Shown piece after piece: positions 47,102-56,212 of a DNA stretch of 64,000 nucleotides. The notes beneath the pieces are model-generated. The model was given only the letters and a program-made list of their open reading frames with translations, had not been told where the DNA came from and made no database searches. The stretch's first letter is position 1, and each line of letters opens with the position of its first letter. Source of the stretch: DUML01 sp050949905 (GTDB lineage Bacteria > Bacillota > Desulfitobacteriia > Desulfitobacteriales > Syntrophobotulaceae); contig JBMNGP010000026.1 in the NCBI GenBank assembly GCA_050949905.1, forward strand, positions 1-64,000, read 5' to 3'. Both the position numbers and the translations under genes were made by a program.

Positions 47102-47737
47102 ATGATCCTGTTATCTATCCTCTGCTTTATCCTAATCGTCCTGGCGATACTCCTGGCAGCCTTTCTCCTTATACCTTATCATTATGAGGTTTGCGGGGAC
47201 AGTGAGGCTAATCTTCGGCTTCAAGGCTCCCTCTCCTGGCTGTTCGGCGGCATCAAGATCAGCTTCTCTAAATATGCCCGGCAAAAAAAAGAATTGACCT
47301 TGCAATTGCTGGGTATCCGTAAGCAGTTAAACATTAAAGCCCAAGATAAAAAGCGCCAGGGCAAACGCGCTAAACCCAAGAAAGATCCCCAAAAATCTAA
47401 ACTTAAGCTTAGTGCTTTTCTTCAAGGTGATGTTTTAAAAAAGACATTCTCTACCCTGGGCAAAATACTCAAGCATTGCGGTCCTAGGTATTTCACTGTA
47501 AATGCCAGGATAGGTTTCGCTGACCCCATGCATACCGGTCTAATGTGTGCCTTCCTCAGCCAATTCCAGGCTTTATTAAGCCGTTATGATCTTACCTTGG
47601 AACCGGTATTCGACGAGGAAGTCCTCGTAGGTAGGTTTTCAATTGGCGGAAAGATCTGGCTGCCCTATCTCAGCGTAGTCATCCTCGGGTTCCTTATCAC
47701 CAAGCCAATTAGAAATATAGTATTTTCAAGAAAATGA
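47102..47737 (+). CDS. DUF2953 membrane protein
   Basis: The 211-residue protein starts with a long membrane helix (ILCFILIVLAILLAAFLLIP), followed by LQGSLSWLFGGIKISF, which is typical of DUF2953. A lysine-rich linker and a C-terminal hydrophobic segment follow. DUF2953 genes commonly sit next to ytfJ/gerW in spore formers. The role is unknown but probably at the spore or cell membrane. The stop overlaps the next frame by four bases. Confidence 0.88.
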   Translation: MILLSILCFILIVLAILLAAFLLIPYHYEVCGDSEANLRLQGSLSWLFGGIKISFSKYARQKKELTLQLLGIRKQLNIKAQDKKRQGKRAKPKKDPQKSKLKLSAFLQGDVLKKTFSTLGKILKHCGPRYFTVNARIGFADPMHTGLMCAFLSQFQALLSRYDLTLEPVFDEEVLVGRFSIGGKIWLPYLSVVILGFLITKPIRNIVFSRK

Positions 47738-47763
47738 AGAAAAAATTAAAGGAGGTCCTACTT

Positions 47764-48132
47764 ATGTGCGATAATTTTAGCATTAGTGAAAACATCAATA
47801 ACATCTTTGACAAACTGGAGAGCTTCTTAAAAACCAAAACTGTGGTCGGTGAACCCCTGCAAATCGGTGCAATTACAATTGTTCCCTTCGTAGATATTTC
47901 CTTCGGATTGGGAACAGGCGGCGGCTCAGGCATAGAAGAGAAAGGCAATAAAGGTTCCGGCGGCGGGGCAGGCAGCGGCGGCAGAATTTCACCAACGGCA
48001 GTTCTGGTCATCAAAGAAGGCCAGGTTGAGCTTCTTCCCATTAAAAAAGGCGGCGGCCTGGAAAAATTGCTGGAAATGGTCCCCGATATCGTAGAAAAAG
48101 TTAAAGAAAAAGAACAAAAATGCAGTGAATAA
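47764..48132 (+). CDS. gerW: GerW-family sporulation protein (YtfJ)
   Basis: The start is the ATG at 47764, after AAAGGAGG. About 122 residues contain VGEPLQIGAITIVPFVDISFGLGTG, a glycine-rich loop (KGSGGGAGSGGRISPTAVLVI) and VELLPI, the hallmark of GerW/YtfJ. In Bacillus it is needed for germination of some spores. Its presence argues that the organism forms spores. It is the last gene of the sigma operon and ends at a hairpin shared with convergent murB. Confidence 0.93.
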   Translation: MCDNFSISENINNIFDKLESFLKTKTVVGEPLQIGAITIVPFVDISFGLGTGGGSGIEEKGNKGSGGGAGSGGRISPTAVLVIKEGQVELLPIKKGGGLEKLLEMVPDIVEKVKEKEQKCSE

Positions 48133-48144
48133 AGTCCGTTAATA

Positions 48145-48180
48145 TAAACAGACATCCCAGTTCTTGGTGGTGTCTGTTTA
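48145..48180. terminator. Bidirectional terminator between gerW and murB
   Basis: A perfect ten-base stem (TAAACAGACA against TGTCTGTTTA) with a 16-base loop lies between the two convergent stops. Confidence 0.8.
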
Positions 48181-48181
48181 T

Positions 48182-49111
48182 CTATTGCGAAGTATTAAAC
48201 TCCCCGACAAATCTCACTTCGGTTTCCAGCTCAACTCCGAATTTTTCTTTTACTGCTTGCTGAATATGTTTAATTAAGTTAATAATATCAGCCGTTGAAG
48301 CGCTACCGGCATTGATAATAAAACCGGCGTGTTTCACCGACACTTGCGCTCCCCCGATCTGAAACCCTTTTAGGCCGGCATCCTGAATGAGTTTCCCGGT
48401 AAAATAACCCTCCGGTCTTTTAAAAATACTGCCAGCACTGGGATATTCCAGCGGTTGAGCTTGTTCCCTCCTGCTCTTTAATTCGGCCATTTTATTTTTT
48501 ATCTCTTCTTTATTGCCTTTGACCAGGCGAAACTTGGCGCTTAAGATAATATCCCCATTTCTTTGCATAATGCTCTTCCGGTAGCTAAGCTCCAGCTCCT
48601 CACTTTGCCGGGTTACTAATTCTCCTTCTTTATTAAGGACCAGGATCTCCTCTAAAATGTCTTTGATTTCCCCGCCGTAGGCACCGGCATTCATAAAGAC
48701 TGCGCCGCCGATTGAACCCGGGATGCCGCAAGCAAATTCCATTCCCGCCAAGCCGTTTTCCTGCGCTTTTAGACAGACATCTGAGAGTAAAGCCCCGGCT
48801 TCCGCAGTCAACATCTCTTCTTCAACCCTACATTGGCTTAATTTCCGACTTATTTTGATTACTGCTTGCCTGATACCCCGGTCACTGACAATGGTATTGC
48901 TGCCCTGTCCCAAAATAAGATAGGGTATGTTTTCACTTAGGAGATATTTAAGAAGCACCTGCAGTTCCGCAATGCTCCCCGGTTCAATAAGCAGATCCGC
49001 GCTTCCCCCAGTCTTGAATGAGGTATGTTTTCTCATGTCTTCATCTATGTAGAATGCTGTTTTCGCCAAATTCTTTTGTATGAAACCGCTAACCTTCTCT
49101 GTATGGCTCAT
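48182..49111 (-). CDS. murB: UDP-N-acetylenolpyruvoylglucosamine reductase
   Basis: The start is the ATG at 49111, seven bases after GGGAGGA. About 309 residues show the MurB FAD domain (ILGQGSNTIVSDRG, CGIPGSIGGAVFMNAGAYGGE) and the C-terminal catalytic Ser in PSAGSIFKRPEG, with the Glu near EVRFVGE. MurB reduces UDP-GlcNAc-enolpyruvate to UDP-MurNAc with NADPH in peptidoglycan synthesis. It is the short type II form usual in Firmicutes and stands apart from other mur genes. Confidence 0.96.
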   Translation of the reverse strand: MSHTEKVSGFIQKNLAKTAFYIDEDMRKHTSFKTGGSADLLIEPGSIAELQVLLKYLLSENIPYLILGQGSNTIVSDRGIRQAVIKISRKLSQCRVEEEMLTAEAGALLSDVCLKAQENGLAGMEFACGIPGSIGGAVFMNAGAYGGEIKDILEEILVLNKEGELVTRQSEELELSYRKSIMQRNGDIILSAKFRLVKGNKEEIKNKMAELKSRREQAQPLEYPSAGSIFKRPEGYFTGKLIQDAGLKGFQIGGAQVSVKHAGFIINAGSASTADIINLIKHIQQAVKEKFGVELETEVRFVGEFNTSQ

Positions 49112-49166
49112 TAATATTCCTCCCGTTCCATAGATAGTATTCCATTCAGTTATCATTATTATATGC

Positions 49167-50513
49167 TCATTCAATACCGTAGGAAAAATGCCGAACCGTT
49201 TTTCCCAACGAGTTCATCCATTTTATGGGTAAGAGTGTAGAGAGCGCCTTGCCGAATTTCCGGTAGCACAGGTTAAATAAAAGATACGCTATCCTTTGGT
49301 TGGGACTATCCGGCAGGCGTTTGATAATATTGGACATGGAATAAAATTCTTTATAAATATTGAGGTAACCTTGGTACAGTTCCTTCGCAGTCATATTAAG
49401 CGGCCTGAAAACAACGTGGGAGGTATTGTAATGGGTGGTATCAGAATCGATGATCCGGTTCTGCTCCAAGAGCTTTTTATAAAGCAGAGTTCCGGGGTAA
49501 GGGGTCAGGATGTGAGCCGTCATGGTTTCAATCTTATTTTCGACCAGCCATTTCAAGGTATCCCGGAATACTTCAGGCCTGTGCTCATCAAAGCCAAACA
49601 CCAGGCTGGCATTGACCATGATCTCGTTTTGGTGCAAAAGGCGGATTAACTCTTCATACCGGGCAACATTATTCTGAGATTTATTAACCCCTTGGACTGA
49701 TTCCTGATTAATGGTCTCAAACCCAATAAATAAGCTTTGACAGCCGGATTCTCTCATTTCCTCAATAAGCTTGGGATAATTGACCAGGTTGGCTGATACG
49801 GCAGCATGCCATTTTAACCCCATAGGTTTAATTGTCCTGATAAAATCCCTGGTCCAGGCAACATTTCCGATAAAATTATCGTCAATAAACATGACTTGTT
49901 TAGTGGGCAGCATCTCAATTTCCCGGATGACATTTTGTATAGGTTTATTACGAAAGAGCTTGTGTACATAATCACAACTATTGTAACAAAATTCGCAACG
50001 GAAAGGACAACCCCTGCTGGTTAAAACCGTATTGGTATACAGGTAGTTACGCTGGTTCAGAATCTCCCATTTAGGAACAGGAGTCTTCCCCAGATCCGTT
50101 GGGTAAGGATTATAGTACTTCTTTTGAAGCTGTCCTTTTTCTACGTCGGCCAGAATCTCCCCCCACAAATCTTCAGCTTCACCAATACATACGGAATCGG
50201 CATACTGCAAGGCTTCTTCGGGGTTGGCGCTGATATGAATCCCTCCCAGCAGCACCGGTATACCCTGCGCCCGGTAATATGAGGCAATTTCATAGGCTCT
50301 TTGGGAGGTATCAACGTTGACGGTGATACCAACCAAATCGGGTTGGTCATTAAGATTTATTCTTTTGACGTTTTCGTCTTCCAGCACCACCTGATGCTTG
50401 CTGGGGGTCAGTGCTGCCAGAACCAGCAAAGCAACAGAAGGCGACATAATCCGCTTGAATTTGGAATCCATTGGCCTAAGACTCATTCTAGGCTGGATCA
50501 GCTTAATCTCCAT
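49167..50513 (-). CDS. B12-binding-domain radical SAM protein
   Basis: I choose the ATG at 50513 (MEIKLIQPRM), eight bases after GGAG. Residues about 40-130 are a cobalamin-binding Rossmann domain (LVGITVNVDTSQRAYEIASY, LLGGIHISANPEEAL). The radical SAM core follows with RGCPFRCEFCYN (Cx3Cx2C) near 165-178. The architecture matches the B12-dependent radical SAM group that includes P-methylases and lipid-modifying enzymes such as the hopanoid HpnJ type. The substrate is unknown. murB is immediately downstream. Confidence 0.9.
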   Translation of the reverse strand: MEIKLIQPRMSLRPMDSKFKRIMSPSVALLVLAALTPSKHQVVLEDENVKRINLNDQPDLVGITVNVDTSQRAYEIASYYRAQGIPVLLGGIHISANPEEALQYADSVCIGEAEDLWGEILADVEKGQLQKKYYNPYPTDLGKTPVPKWEILNQRNYLYTNTVLTSRGCPFRCEFCYNSCDYVHKLFRNKPIQNVIREIEMLPTKQVMFIDDNFIGNVAWTRDFIRTIKPMGLKWHAAVSANLVNYPKLIEEMRESGCQSLFIGFETINQESVQGVNKSQNNVARYEELIRLLHQNEIMVNASLVFGFDEHRPEVFRDTLKWLVENKIETMTAHILTPYPGTLLYKKLLEQNRIIDSDTTHYNTSHVVFRPLNMTAKELYQGYLNIYKEFYSMSNIIKRLPDSPNQRIAYLLFNLCYRKFGKALSTLLPIKWMNSLGKTVRHFSYGIE

Positions 50514-50574
50514 ATTTTTGCTCCAATGTTCAAAATATAAATGATCCATTATTTTAGATGATACATTCTTACCT

Positions 50575-50799
50575 TTAGACGTGTAGATCGCTTTTGTATT
50601 CTAAAATATCTCCCGGTTGACATTGTAAGGCCTTGCAAATCTCTTCTAAAGTTGAAAACCGAATTGCTTTGGCCTTTCCGTTTTTCAGAATAGAGAGATT
50701 TGCCATTGTAATTCCGACTCTCTCCGAAAGCTCTGTGAGGCTCATTTTTCTTTTGGCCAGCATAACATCAAGATTTACTATAATCGCCATACTGTTCAC
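50575..50799 (-). CDS. Xre-family regulator (YozG-like)
   Basis: A 74-residue helix-turn-helix protein (LTELSERVGITMANLSILKNGKAKAIRFSTLEEICKALQCQPGDIL) of the class that follows DUF2975 genes in Firmicutes. It begins directly after the DUF2975 stop, so the two are co-transcribed. Confidence 0.92.
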   Translation of the reverse strand: MNSMAIIVNLDVMLAKRKMSLTELSERVGITMANLSILKNGKAKAIRFSTLEEICKALQCQPGDILEYKSDLHV

Positions 50800-50800
50800 C

Positions 50801-51269
50801 TCAGATCGTTAAATCATTTTCGGATTTGATATCAATGGCGGCTCTTAACAGCTTTTCCAGAACAGCAGCAAAGACAGCGAGCACAATTGAAGCAAAGATA
50901 ATAACCAGCCCTATTGCTATGGCCCCCGGAGCATCGTCCAGTTTCCGCCAGGAGATACACGAATGGCATAACTGCCGCATACAAAACACTGATACTGCTT
51001 GCACAGTATTTTATAATCTTTAAAGCTTGGACCGATAATTCCGAGAAAGCTATGTTTTGATCTATATAGCTCAGGAGCTTCAATGCCTGGTACAGAGCGG
51101 CAAAAAAAGGTATCGCCGTAACGTACATAACGATTAAAATAGGTTTTATCATCCAATAAGCGTCTGCCGCTTCTTTAACTACAAAAGGCAGGCCAAATAA
51201 ACACAAGGCGAGAATAGGGATTCCGATTAGAAAAATAACCACTTTTAAAAAGAGTGTTTCTTTTTTCAA
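50801..51269 (-). pseudogene. DUF2975 membrane protein, one frameshift
   Basis: The start is probably the TTG at 51269, eight bases after GGAGG. Four membrane helices are visible: LFLKVVIFLIGIPILALC, IKPILIVMYVTAIPFFAA, a third near MPFVYLL and a fourth near GLVIIFASIVLAVF. The frame breaks at about 50943, where GAAA in place of GAA separates VYLLAE from LDDAPGAIAIG. Repairing that base gives the normal 155-residue protein. The change is in an A run and may be a sequencing indel. Confidence 0.8.
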
Positions 51270-51569
51270 TAAAAGCACCTCCATTTTAATTGTCCCTAAC
51301 TCATTGTTAGTAGATTGTAATATGTTTGTAGGTTAAGTTTGATCGTAATAATTATAATACTCTTTTCATCGTTTTTCAATATGTTTTTATTATATATCGT
51401 TATTTATTTATTGATATACGCAATCTACCGCCCTACCCTCTGGCCCTACCCACATGCCCTATTGCAAACCGCAAGCCAGTCACGCAAAGAGGTTTCCTTG
51501 ATTTACCTACAACTTCCATTGAAGCAGGCAGTCGCCAGTTGCTAAAATAGGAACAAGGAGGGATTTTTT

Positions 51570-52679
51570 ATGACTGGAAAAAGGTTTTTTCTCGCTTTAA
51601 TAGCAAGCGCCTCCGCTACTTTTTTATGTGTTTTAACAGCAAGCAGCTTTTATTTATATCACATAAGTATTGAAAGGAAAACCCCGGATTTACTCTCCCA
51701 AAACCTCAAACTGGCTCAAACATTTGAGGGACAAGCTGTCAGCGTTTTAGCGGCACCTGAACTTCCTGCTGCTGAACACCTTGAGATCAGCAATTCAGAA
51801 CTTTTTGAGGACAGCGATTCCGACCTTATTGAGACCAACAATTCGGGCCTATTTGGGACCAGCGATTCTGACCATGTTGAGCTTAGCGGCCCCGGTTGGG
51901 TTGAAAGCCAGCCCTACGATACCTGGACAATAACTTCTGGGGATGGGCTCGCACTGGTAGGTTATTATATCCCTGCCAGGATGCCAACCACTAAGACAGT
52001 TATTCTGGCCCACGGCTACGGCGGCCGGGGAATGGAGATGGGCCAATTTGCAAAATTCTACTGGGAAAAACTTGGCTATAATGTCTTACTGCCGGATGCC
52101 AGGGGACACGGTGCCAGCGAGGGCGCTTATATCGGGTTCGGCTGGCCGGATCGGAAAGATTATTTGCTTTGGATCCAGAAGATCATCGACTGGGTCGGGT
52201 ATGACTCCCAAATTGCGCTGCATGGCCTTTCCATGGGCGGGGCAACAGTGATGATGGCCAGTGGAGAAACTTTGCCCGAGCAGGTCAAAGTAATCGTGGA
52301 AGACAGCGGCTACACCTCAGTGTATGACGAATTTGCCTACCAATTAAAACGCATATACAAACTACCGGCTTTTCCCCTTATCCCTGCTACCAGTTTATTG
52401 ACCGACATCAGGGCCGGCTATCATTTCTCCGAAGCATCCTCGCTTAAACAGGTTGCCAAAAATAAAACTCCGATGTTATTTATACACGGAGTTCTGGATA
52501 CAATTGTACCCACGGAAATGGCTCTTAAGTTATATGATGCTTGTAATGCGGAAAAGGAACTCTATTTAGCCGAAAATGCCGGTCATGGTATGGCTTTTTA
52601 TGCCAATCAGCCTCTTTACGAAAAAATTGTAACCAACTTTGTTGACCGCTATATTTACAGTCCCCCGGCTATTTACTAA
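51570..52679 (+). CDS. Membrane-anchored alpha/beta hydrolase with acidic repeat linker
   Basis: A helix at about 5-27 anchors or exports the protein. Residues 65-110 hold two similar acidic segments (NSELFEDSDSDLIET and NSGLFGTSDSDHVEL), a recent short duplication. The hydrolase domain has AHGYGGRG (oxyanion), GLSMGG with the nucleophile near 220, HGVLDTIVP with the acid near 308, and NAGHG with the histidine near 340. It resembles YqkD/FrsA-type esterases of Bacillus. Strong AAGGAGG site. The 285 bases upstream contain no clear gene. Confidence 0.88.
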   Translation: MTGKRFFLALIASASATFLCVLTASSFYLYHISIERKTPDLLSQNLKLAQTFEGQAVSVLAAPELPAAEHLEISNSELFEDSDSDLIETNNSGLFGTSDSDHVELSGPGWVESQPYDTWTITSGDGLALVGYYIPARMPTTKTVILAHGYGGRGMEMGQFAKFYWEKLGYNVLLPDARGHGASEGAYIGFGWPDRKDYLLWIQKIIDWVGYDSQIALHGLSMGGATVMMASGETLPEQVKVIVEDSGYTSVYDEFAYQLKRIYKLPAFPLIPATSLLTDIRAGYHFSEASSLKQVAKNKTPMLFIHGVLDTIVPTEMALKLYDACNAEKELYLAENAGHGMAFYANQPLYEKIVTNFVDRYIYSPPAIY

Positions 52680-52683
52680 GCCC

Positions 52684-53583
52684 TCACCTTTTATGTTTTT
52701 TCTTAGGTATATTCTTGACCTGTACCAGGACAATCCCGATTAGAATGAAAGCACAGCCAAGGATTTGCATCCCGTTAAGTACTTCATTGAGGAATATAAA
52801 AGCTGAAAAAGCAGCGGTGACCGGCTCCAGCGTGGCAATTAATCCGGCTTTGAAGGCACTTAATCTTTGTAAGCCTTTAAGGTAAAGCCCAAAGGGGATT
52901 ACCGAGGCGAAGACAGCAATATATAAAAATTGGCCTATACTCTGGGGATTATTGATAAGCGGCATCCAAGGCAGTTGATAAAAAGACCAAGCCAGGCTGC
53001 CGAAACCAAAACCCCAGGTTAAAAGAGTCCAGGAATTGTATTTGGCGAGTCCGTATTTTCCGAAAATAGAATAAAAAGCAAACAGTACGGCGCTTAATAA
53101 TCCGGAAATAAGCCCCAAAGTACTCAAGCCCAATCCGGTAGACGTCCCTAAGACAATAAGATATCCCCCCAGAACCGAAGCACCCACAGCTAGAAATTTC
53201 AGAGGACTTGGCTTTTCCACCTTAACTGCCAGGCCGTAAACCAGCATTAAAGCGGGGCCTAAGTACTGTAAGAATATTGCGGTCGCTACATTGGTCAGGC
53301 TAATCGTGAAGAGATAGGCAAATTGATTAAAGGCCAGCCCCAATATTCCATAGATCATAAAATAAGGTAAATCCTTAAGCCGAATGCGCAGCAGCTTTTT
53401 ATCCACCAAAGCTAAAGTCAGCAGCAAGACTGCGAAGGAAAGAGTAATCCTGGCCTGAGCAAGATCAAAGGGTGAAATGTGGCTGTTAAACAGGTGCTTA
53501 GCAAAAGTCCCCGCCGTTCCCCATAGTAAAGCAGCCAGAAATACCTGGAAGACACCCAGGCCTTGGCTAGTTCTTTTTGTCAT
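52684..53583 (-). CDS. EamA-family (DMT) transporter
   Basis: The 299 residues contain ten membrane helices in two EamA repeats (the first from FQVFLAALLWGTAGTFAKHL, the second from GLISGLLSAVLFAFYSIFGK). DMT permeases export amino acids or other metabolites; the substrate cannot be told. It has a lysine-rich tail and is convergent with the hydrolase gene, four bases apart. Confidence 0.93.
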   Translation of the reverse strand: MTKRTSQGLGVFQVFLAALLWGTAGTFAKHLFNSHISPFDLAQARITLSFAVLLLTLALVDKKLLRIRLKDLPYFMIYGILGLAFNQFAYLFTISLTNVATAIFLQYLGPALMLVYGLAVKVEKPSPLKFLAVGASVLGGYLIVLGTSTGLGLSTLGLISGLLSAVLFAFYSIFGKYGLAKYNSWTLLTWGFGFGSLAWSFYQLPWMPLINNPQSIGQFLYIAVFASVIPFGLYLKGLQRLSAFKAGLIATLEPVTAAFSAFIFLNEVLNGMQILGCAFILIGIVLVQVKNIPKKKHKR

Positions 53584-53700
53584 CTTTTTCTCCTTAAGTC
53601 TAGCAGATTATTTAAGTCATTTTATGAGTATAGCATATCATTAGCCAATGTGGTTAATTTTTAATGAATTACCGGTAGATATACTCCATGGAAATAAATA

Positions 53701-53739
53701 GAAGCCTTAGAATTTAACCGTTGACTGTTCTAAGGCTTC
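53701..53739 (-). terminator. Hairpin downstream of the 207-residue membrane gene
   Basis: A perfect 12-base inverted repeat (GAAGCCTTAGAA and TTCTAAGGCTTC) with a 15-base loop. No long T run follows, so it may terminate weakly or stabilise the transcript. Confidence 0.6.
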
Positions 53740-53791
53740 GAATTCTATGGTTTATACATGCTCAGGATTCCTGCCCTTACTTCCTAAGATA

Positions 53792-54415
53792 TTAACTGAT
53801 TTTTTCCTTAATCTTATGTTCCATTATTAATTTCCTTAAAACAATCTCCGCCTCATTCCTAGCCGGCTCATCTATGTTAATGATATGGCGGCGCAGGAAT
53901 TGATCCTTATCGGTTTTGGTTAAGAAAATCACAATATGGTCTTTAGTTTCACTCCAGTAAAGCGAATCAATATCCTGCCATTTAAGATTACCGGTTTCCC
54001 TGCTGGAAATTCCCTTGGCACAGATCACCCGCCGGCGGAAGGTGCGGTAGGAAATAGCCATCAAGGCCAGAGCAATTAACCCCAGCAGAAGGGATATTCT
54101 GATAACCGGATCTTTCTGTACTACAGCCAGGAAGATTAGGAGAATCACGACCAGCCCGTAAATTATCAGCCCTACCCGGTACATATTTTTATAATATCCC
54201 GGCTCTTCATCGTGGATGACCAGGAGTTCTTTGCCCAAAAGCCTCCTCCTAAGAAGATAGGCAGATGAGCTGGCTATGTAGTAAAGCAGCAAATAGGGAA
54301 TCACTAGAAGCCTGTTGAAAATAAGCAGTAAGATAGCTCCCAAAAGGAGCAGCAGGATAATTACTATGTTCACTTTTTCATTTTTGCTCAGGTCCGGCTG
54401 GTACAAGCAGTTCAC
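53792..54415 (-). CDS. Membrane protein with PH-like C-terminal domain
   Basis: About four helices (NIVIILLLLLGAILLLIF, a second around VIPYLLLYYIAS, and two near 85-120) precede a soluble tail (NLKWQDIDSLYWSETKDHIVIFL). That tail has the beta pattern of the PH-like domains in YcxB/DUF5673-type proteins. Function is unknown. Single gene. Confidence 0.65.
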   Translation of the reverse strand: MNCLYQPDLSKNEKVNIVIILLLLLGAILLLIFNRLLVIPYLLLYYIASSSAYLLRRRLLGKELLVIHDEEPGYYKNMYRVGLIIYGLVVILLIFLAVVQKDPVIRISLLLGLIALALMAISYRTFRRRVICAKGISSRETGNLKWQDIDSLYWSETKDHIVIFLTKTDKDQFLRRHIINIDEPARNEAEIVLRKLIMEHKIKEKIS

Positions 54416-54510
54416 TTCCTTTAATTCGCAGCCCCGAAAAGGGCTTTGAAAAGCTCCATATCATCATATGGAGCTGTTATCTAAATATTATTTAATATTA
54501 TTTTTTATTT

Positions 54511-54891
54511 TGGTGGACGAAAAGGGGATCACTCCGCTTCGCTATCATGCCGGGGCGGAAAAAGCCTTCCATAGGTCGGCTTTTTTTATCCGCCCGTTCG
54601 ATCCCCTTTTCGTTATCTCATATATTATTTTTTGTTTTGGTGGACGAAAAGGGGATCACTCCGCTTCGCTATCATGCCGGGGCGGAAAAAGCCTTCCATA
54701 GGTCGGCTTTTTTTATCCGCCCGTTCGATCCCCTTTTCGTTATCTCAAATATTATTTTTTGTTTTGGTGGACGAAAAGGGGATCACTCCGCTTCGCTATC
54801 ATGCCGGGGCGGAAAAAGCCTTCCATAGGTCGGCTTTTTTTATCCGCCCGTTCGATCCCCTTTTCGTTATCTCAAATATTATTTTTTGTTT
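54511..54891. repeat. Three 127-bp tandem repeats derived from the tRNA-Ala 3' end
   Basis: Copies begin at 54511, 54638 and 54765, and the tRNA itself begins its 3' end at 54892, giving an exact 127-base period. Each copy starts with the last 20 bases of the tRNA (TGGTGGACGAAAAGGGGATC). Each ends with the same arm inverted (GATCCCCTTTTCGT) and has an inner hairpin (GGGCGGAAAAAGCC against GGCTTTTTTTATCCGCCC). The copies are nearly identical. Open frames across them are by-products of the repetition. Confidence 0.93.
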
Positions 54892-54967
<76 letters not shown>

Positions 54968-55139
54968 GTATGACAATAGAATTATATAAAAGGATGACCT
55001 GAAAAACAAGACATTATTTACATTTTCTTATTCTCTTTCTCTACTCTTTCTCTATTTTTTCATAATTTCCTTTCGGGCAGAAAAATTTTGTTACATCGTT
55101 AATTGAAAGCAATAGAGTTATTATTAATGCATACGTCGG

Positions 55140-55985
55140 TTATCGTTGTGGAACAGTGATCCTCTTGCCGGTACTAAGGCCTCCGAGCCTCTCCCTTAAG
55201 ATGCCTTGCATTATCTTAAAGGCCTCCGGCCCGGTGCAATGTCCGGTATAAATATAAGGAATGTCCTGTTCCAAGAGTTTGCGGGCCAAGCCCTTGACTG
55301 TATCTTCGTCCTCAGCTATAACCCCGGTATGAGGATTCATCAGATGAAATCCCCCAGTCAAGCTCTGAATTTTCTGACCGGGAAATTCTTTTTTGACCGA
55401 TTCCACCATATTGGTAATCCCATTGTGGGAGCAGCCGGTAAAGACATGCAGGACACCTTGCTCTTCAAGGACCATGATTAGTTCATGGTCAAAGGAATCC
55501 TGCCCTATACTGCCGTCCTCCAACCGGATATTTATCGTCTTAGCTCGGAAGCCGGAATACTCGGTATTCCTTAAGAGGGTGATACCCGGAGCGATGGAAG
55601 TCTTCTCCCAGACATAATTTAACCTGTCGTGATAAGTCTTTAAGACAGCCTGATCGAGCCCGATATACTCAAATTCTGTTGCGCTTCTCTGCACATAATA
55701 TTCTCTTTGCGTGTTGGTATTTAAATAAACCTTAGCTTTGCTGTTATTTTTCAAAAATACTCCCAGTCCTCCTCCATGGTCACGGTGGATGTGAGAAATA
55801 ACGAGAATATTAACCTCGGCTAAATCTATCCCCAATTCTGCAGCATTATGCAATAAGGAGTCATCCGGACCGGTATCAAAAAGGATTTTTTGACCTCCAG
55901 TCTTGATATAAAGGCTGAGCCCATGTTTGTTAATCAGGTTTGCCTTCTCTACCTTAGTGTTTTCTAAAAGGGTTGTGACTTGCAT
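55140..55985 (-). CDS. MBL-fold metallohydrolase
   Basis: A 281-residue metallo-beta-lactamase-fold protein: ILFDTGPDDSLLHNA near 35, then SHIHRDHGGGLGVF near 66 with the metal ligands, FTGCSHNGITNM near 190, and GGFHLMNP near 218. It resembles the archaeal-type dihydropterin-ribofuranosyl-aminobenzene phosphate synthase family and other cytosolic MBL hydrolases. The reaction is not certain. It stands alone, divergent from the flavoprotein operon. Confidence 0.9.
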   Translation of the reverse strand: MQVTTLLENTKVEKANLINKHGLSLYIKTGGQKILFDTGPDDSLLHNAAELGIDLAEVNILVISHIHRDHGGGLGVFLKNNSKAKVYLNTNTQREYYVQRSATEFEYIGLDQAVLKTYHDRLNYVWEKTSIAPGITLLRNTEYSGFRAKTINIRLEDGSIGQDSFDHELIMVLEEQGVLHVFTGCSHNGITNMVESVKKEFPGQKIQSLTGGFHLMNPHTGVIAEDEDTVKGLARKLLEQDIPYIYTGHCTGPEAFKIMQGILRERLGGLSTGKRITVPQR

Positions 55986-56059
55986 CAGATATTTCTCCTT
56001 TCGCCCTCTGCACTTACTTCAAGTATTCTACGTGCCAATACTTTTTCCTTTCTTGCCGC

Positions 56060-56102
56060 AATATGTTCCTTTACTGTCCCACGATATGTTCTTTAACTGT
56101 CA
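56060..56102. promoter_or_regulatory. Direct repeat in the divergent intergenic region
   Basis: ATATGTTCCTTTACTGTC and ATATGTTCTTTAACTGTC lie 24 bases apart, centre to centre, about two helical turns. They sit between the divergent MBL and flavoprotein genes, so they may bind a regulator. They could also be a remnant of an insertion-sequence end. Confidence 0.4.
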
Positions 56103-56212
56103 TAATAAAAATAATACAATATTTTTGCCTCTAAGACCTTATTGAATCTGATTTATTTGTTATAATAAAATTTATGCATGTGAATTAATTCTTTAAGGTG
56201 AGGGCCGTAAGA

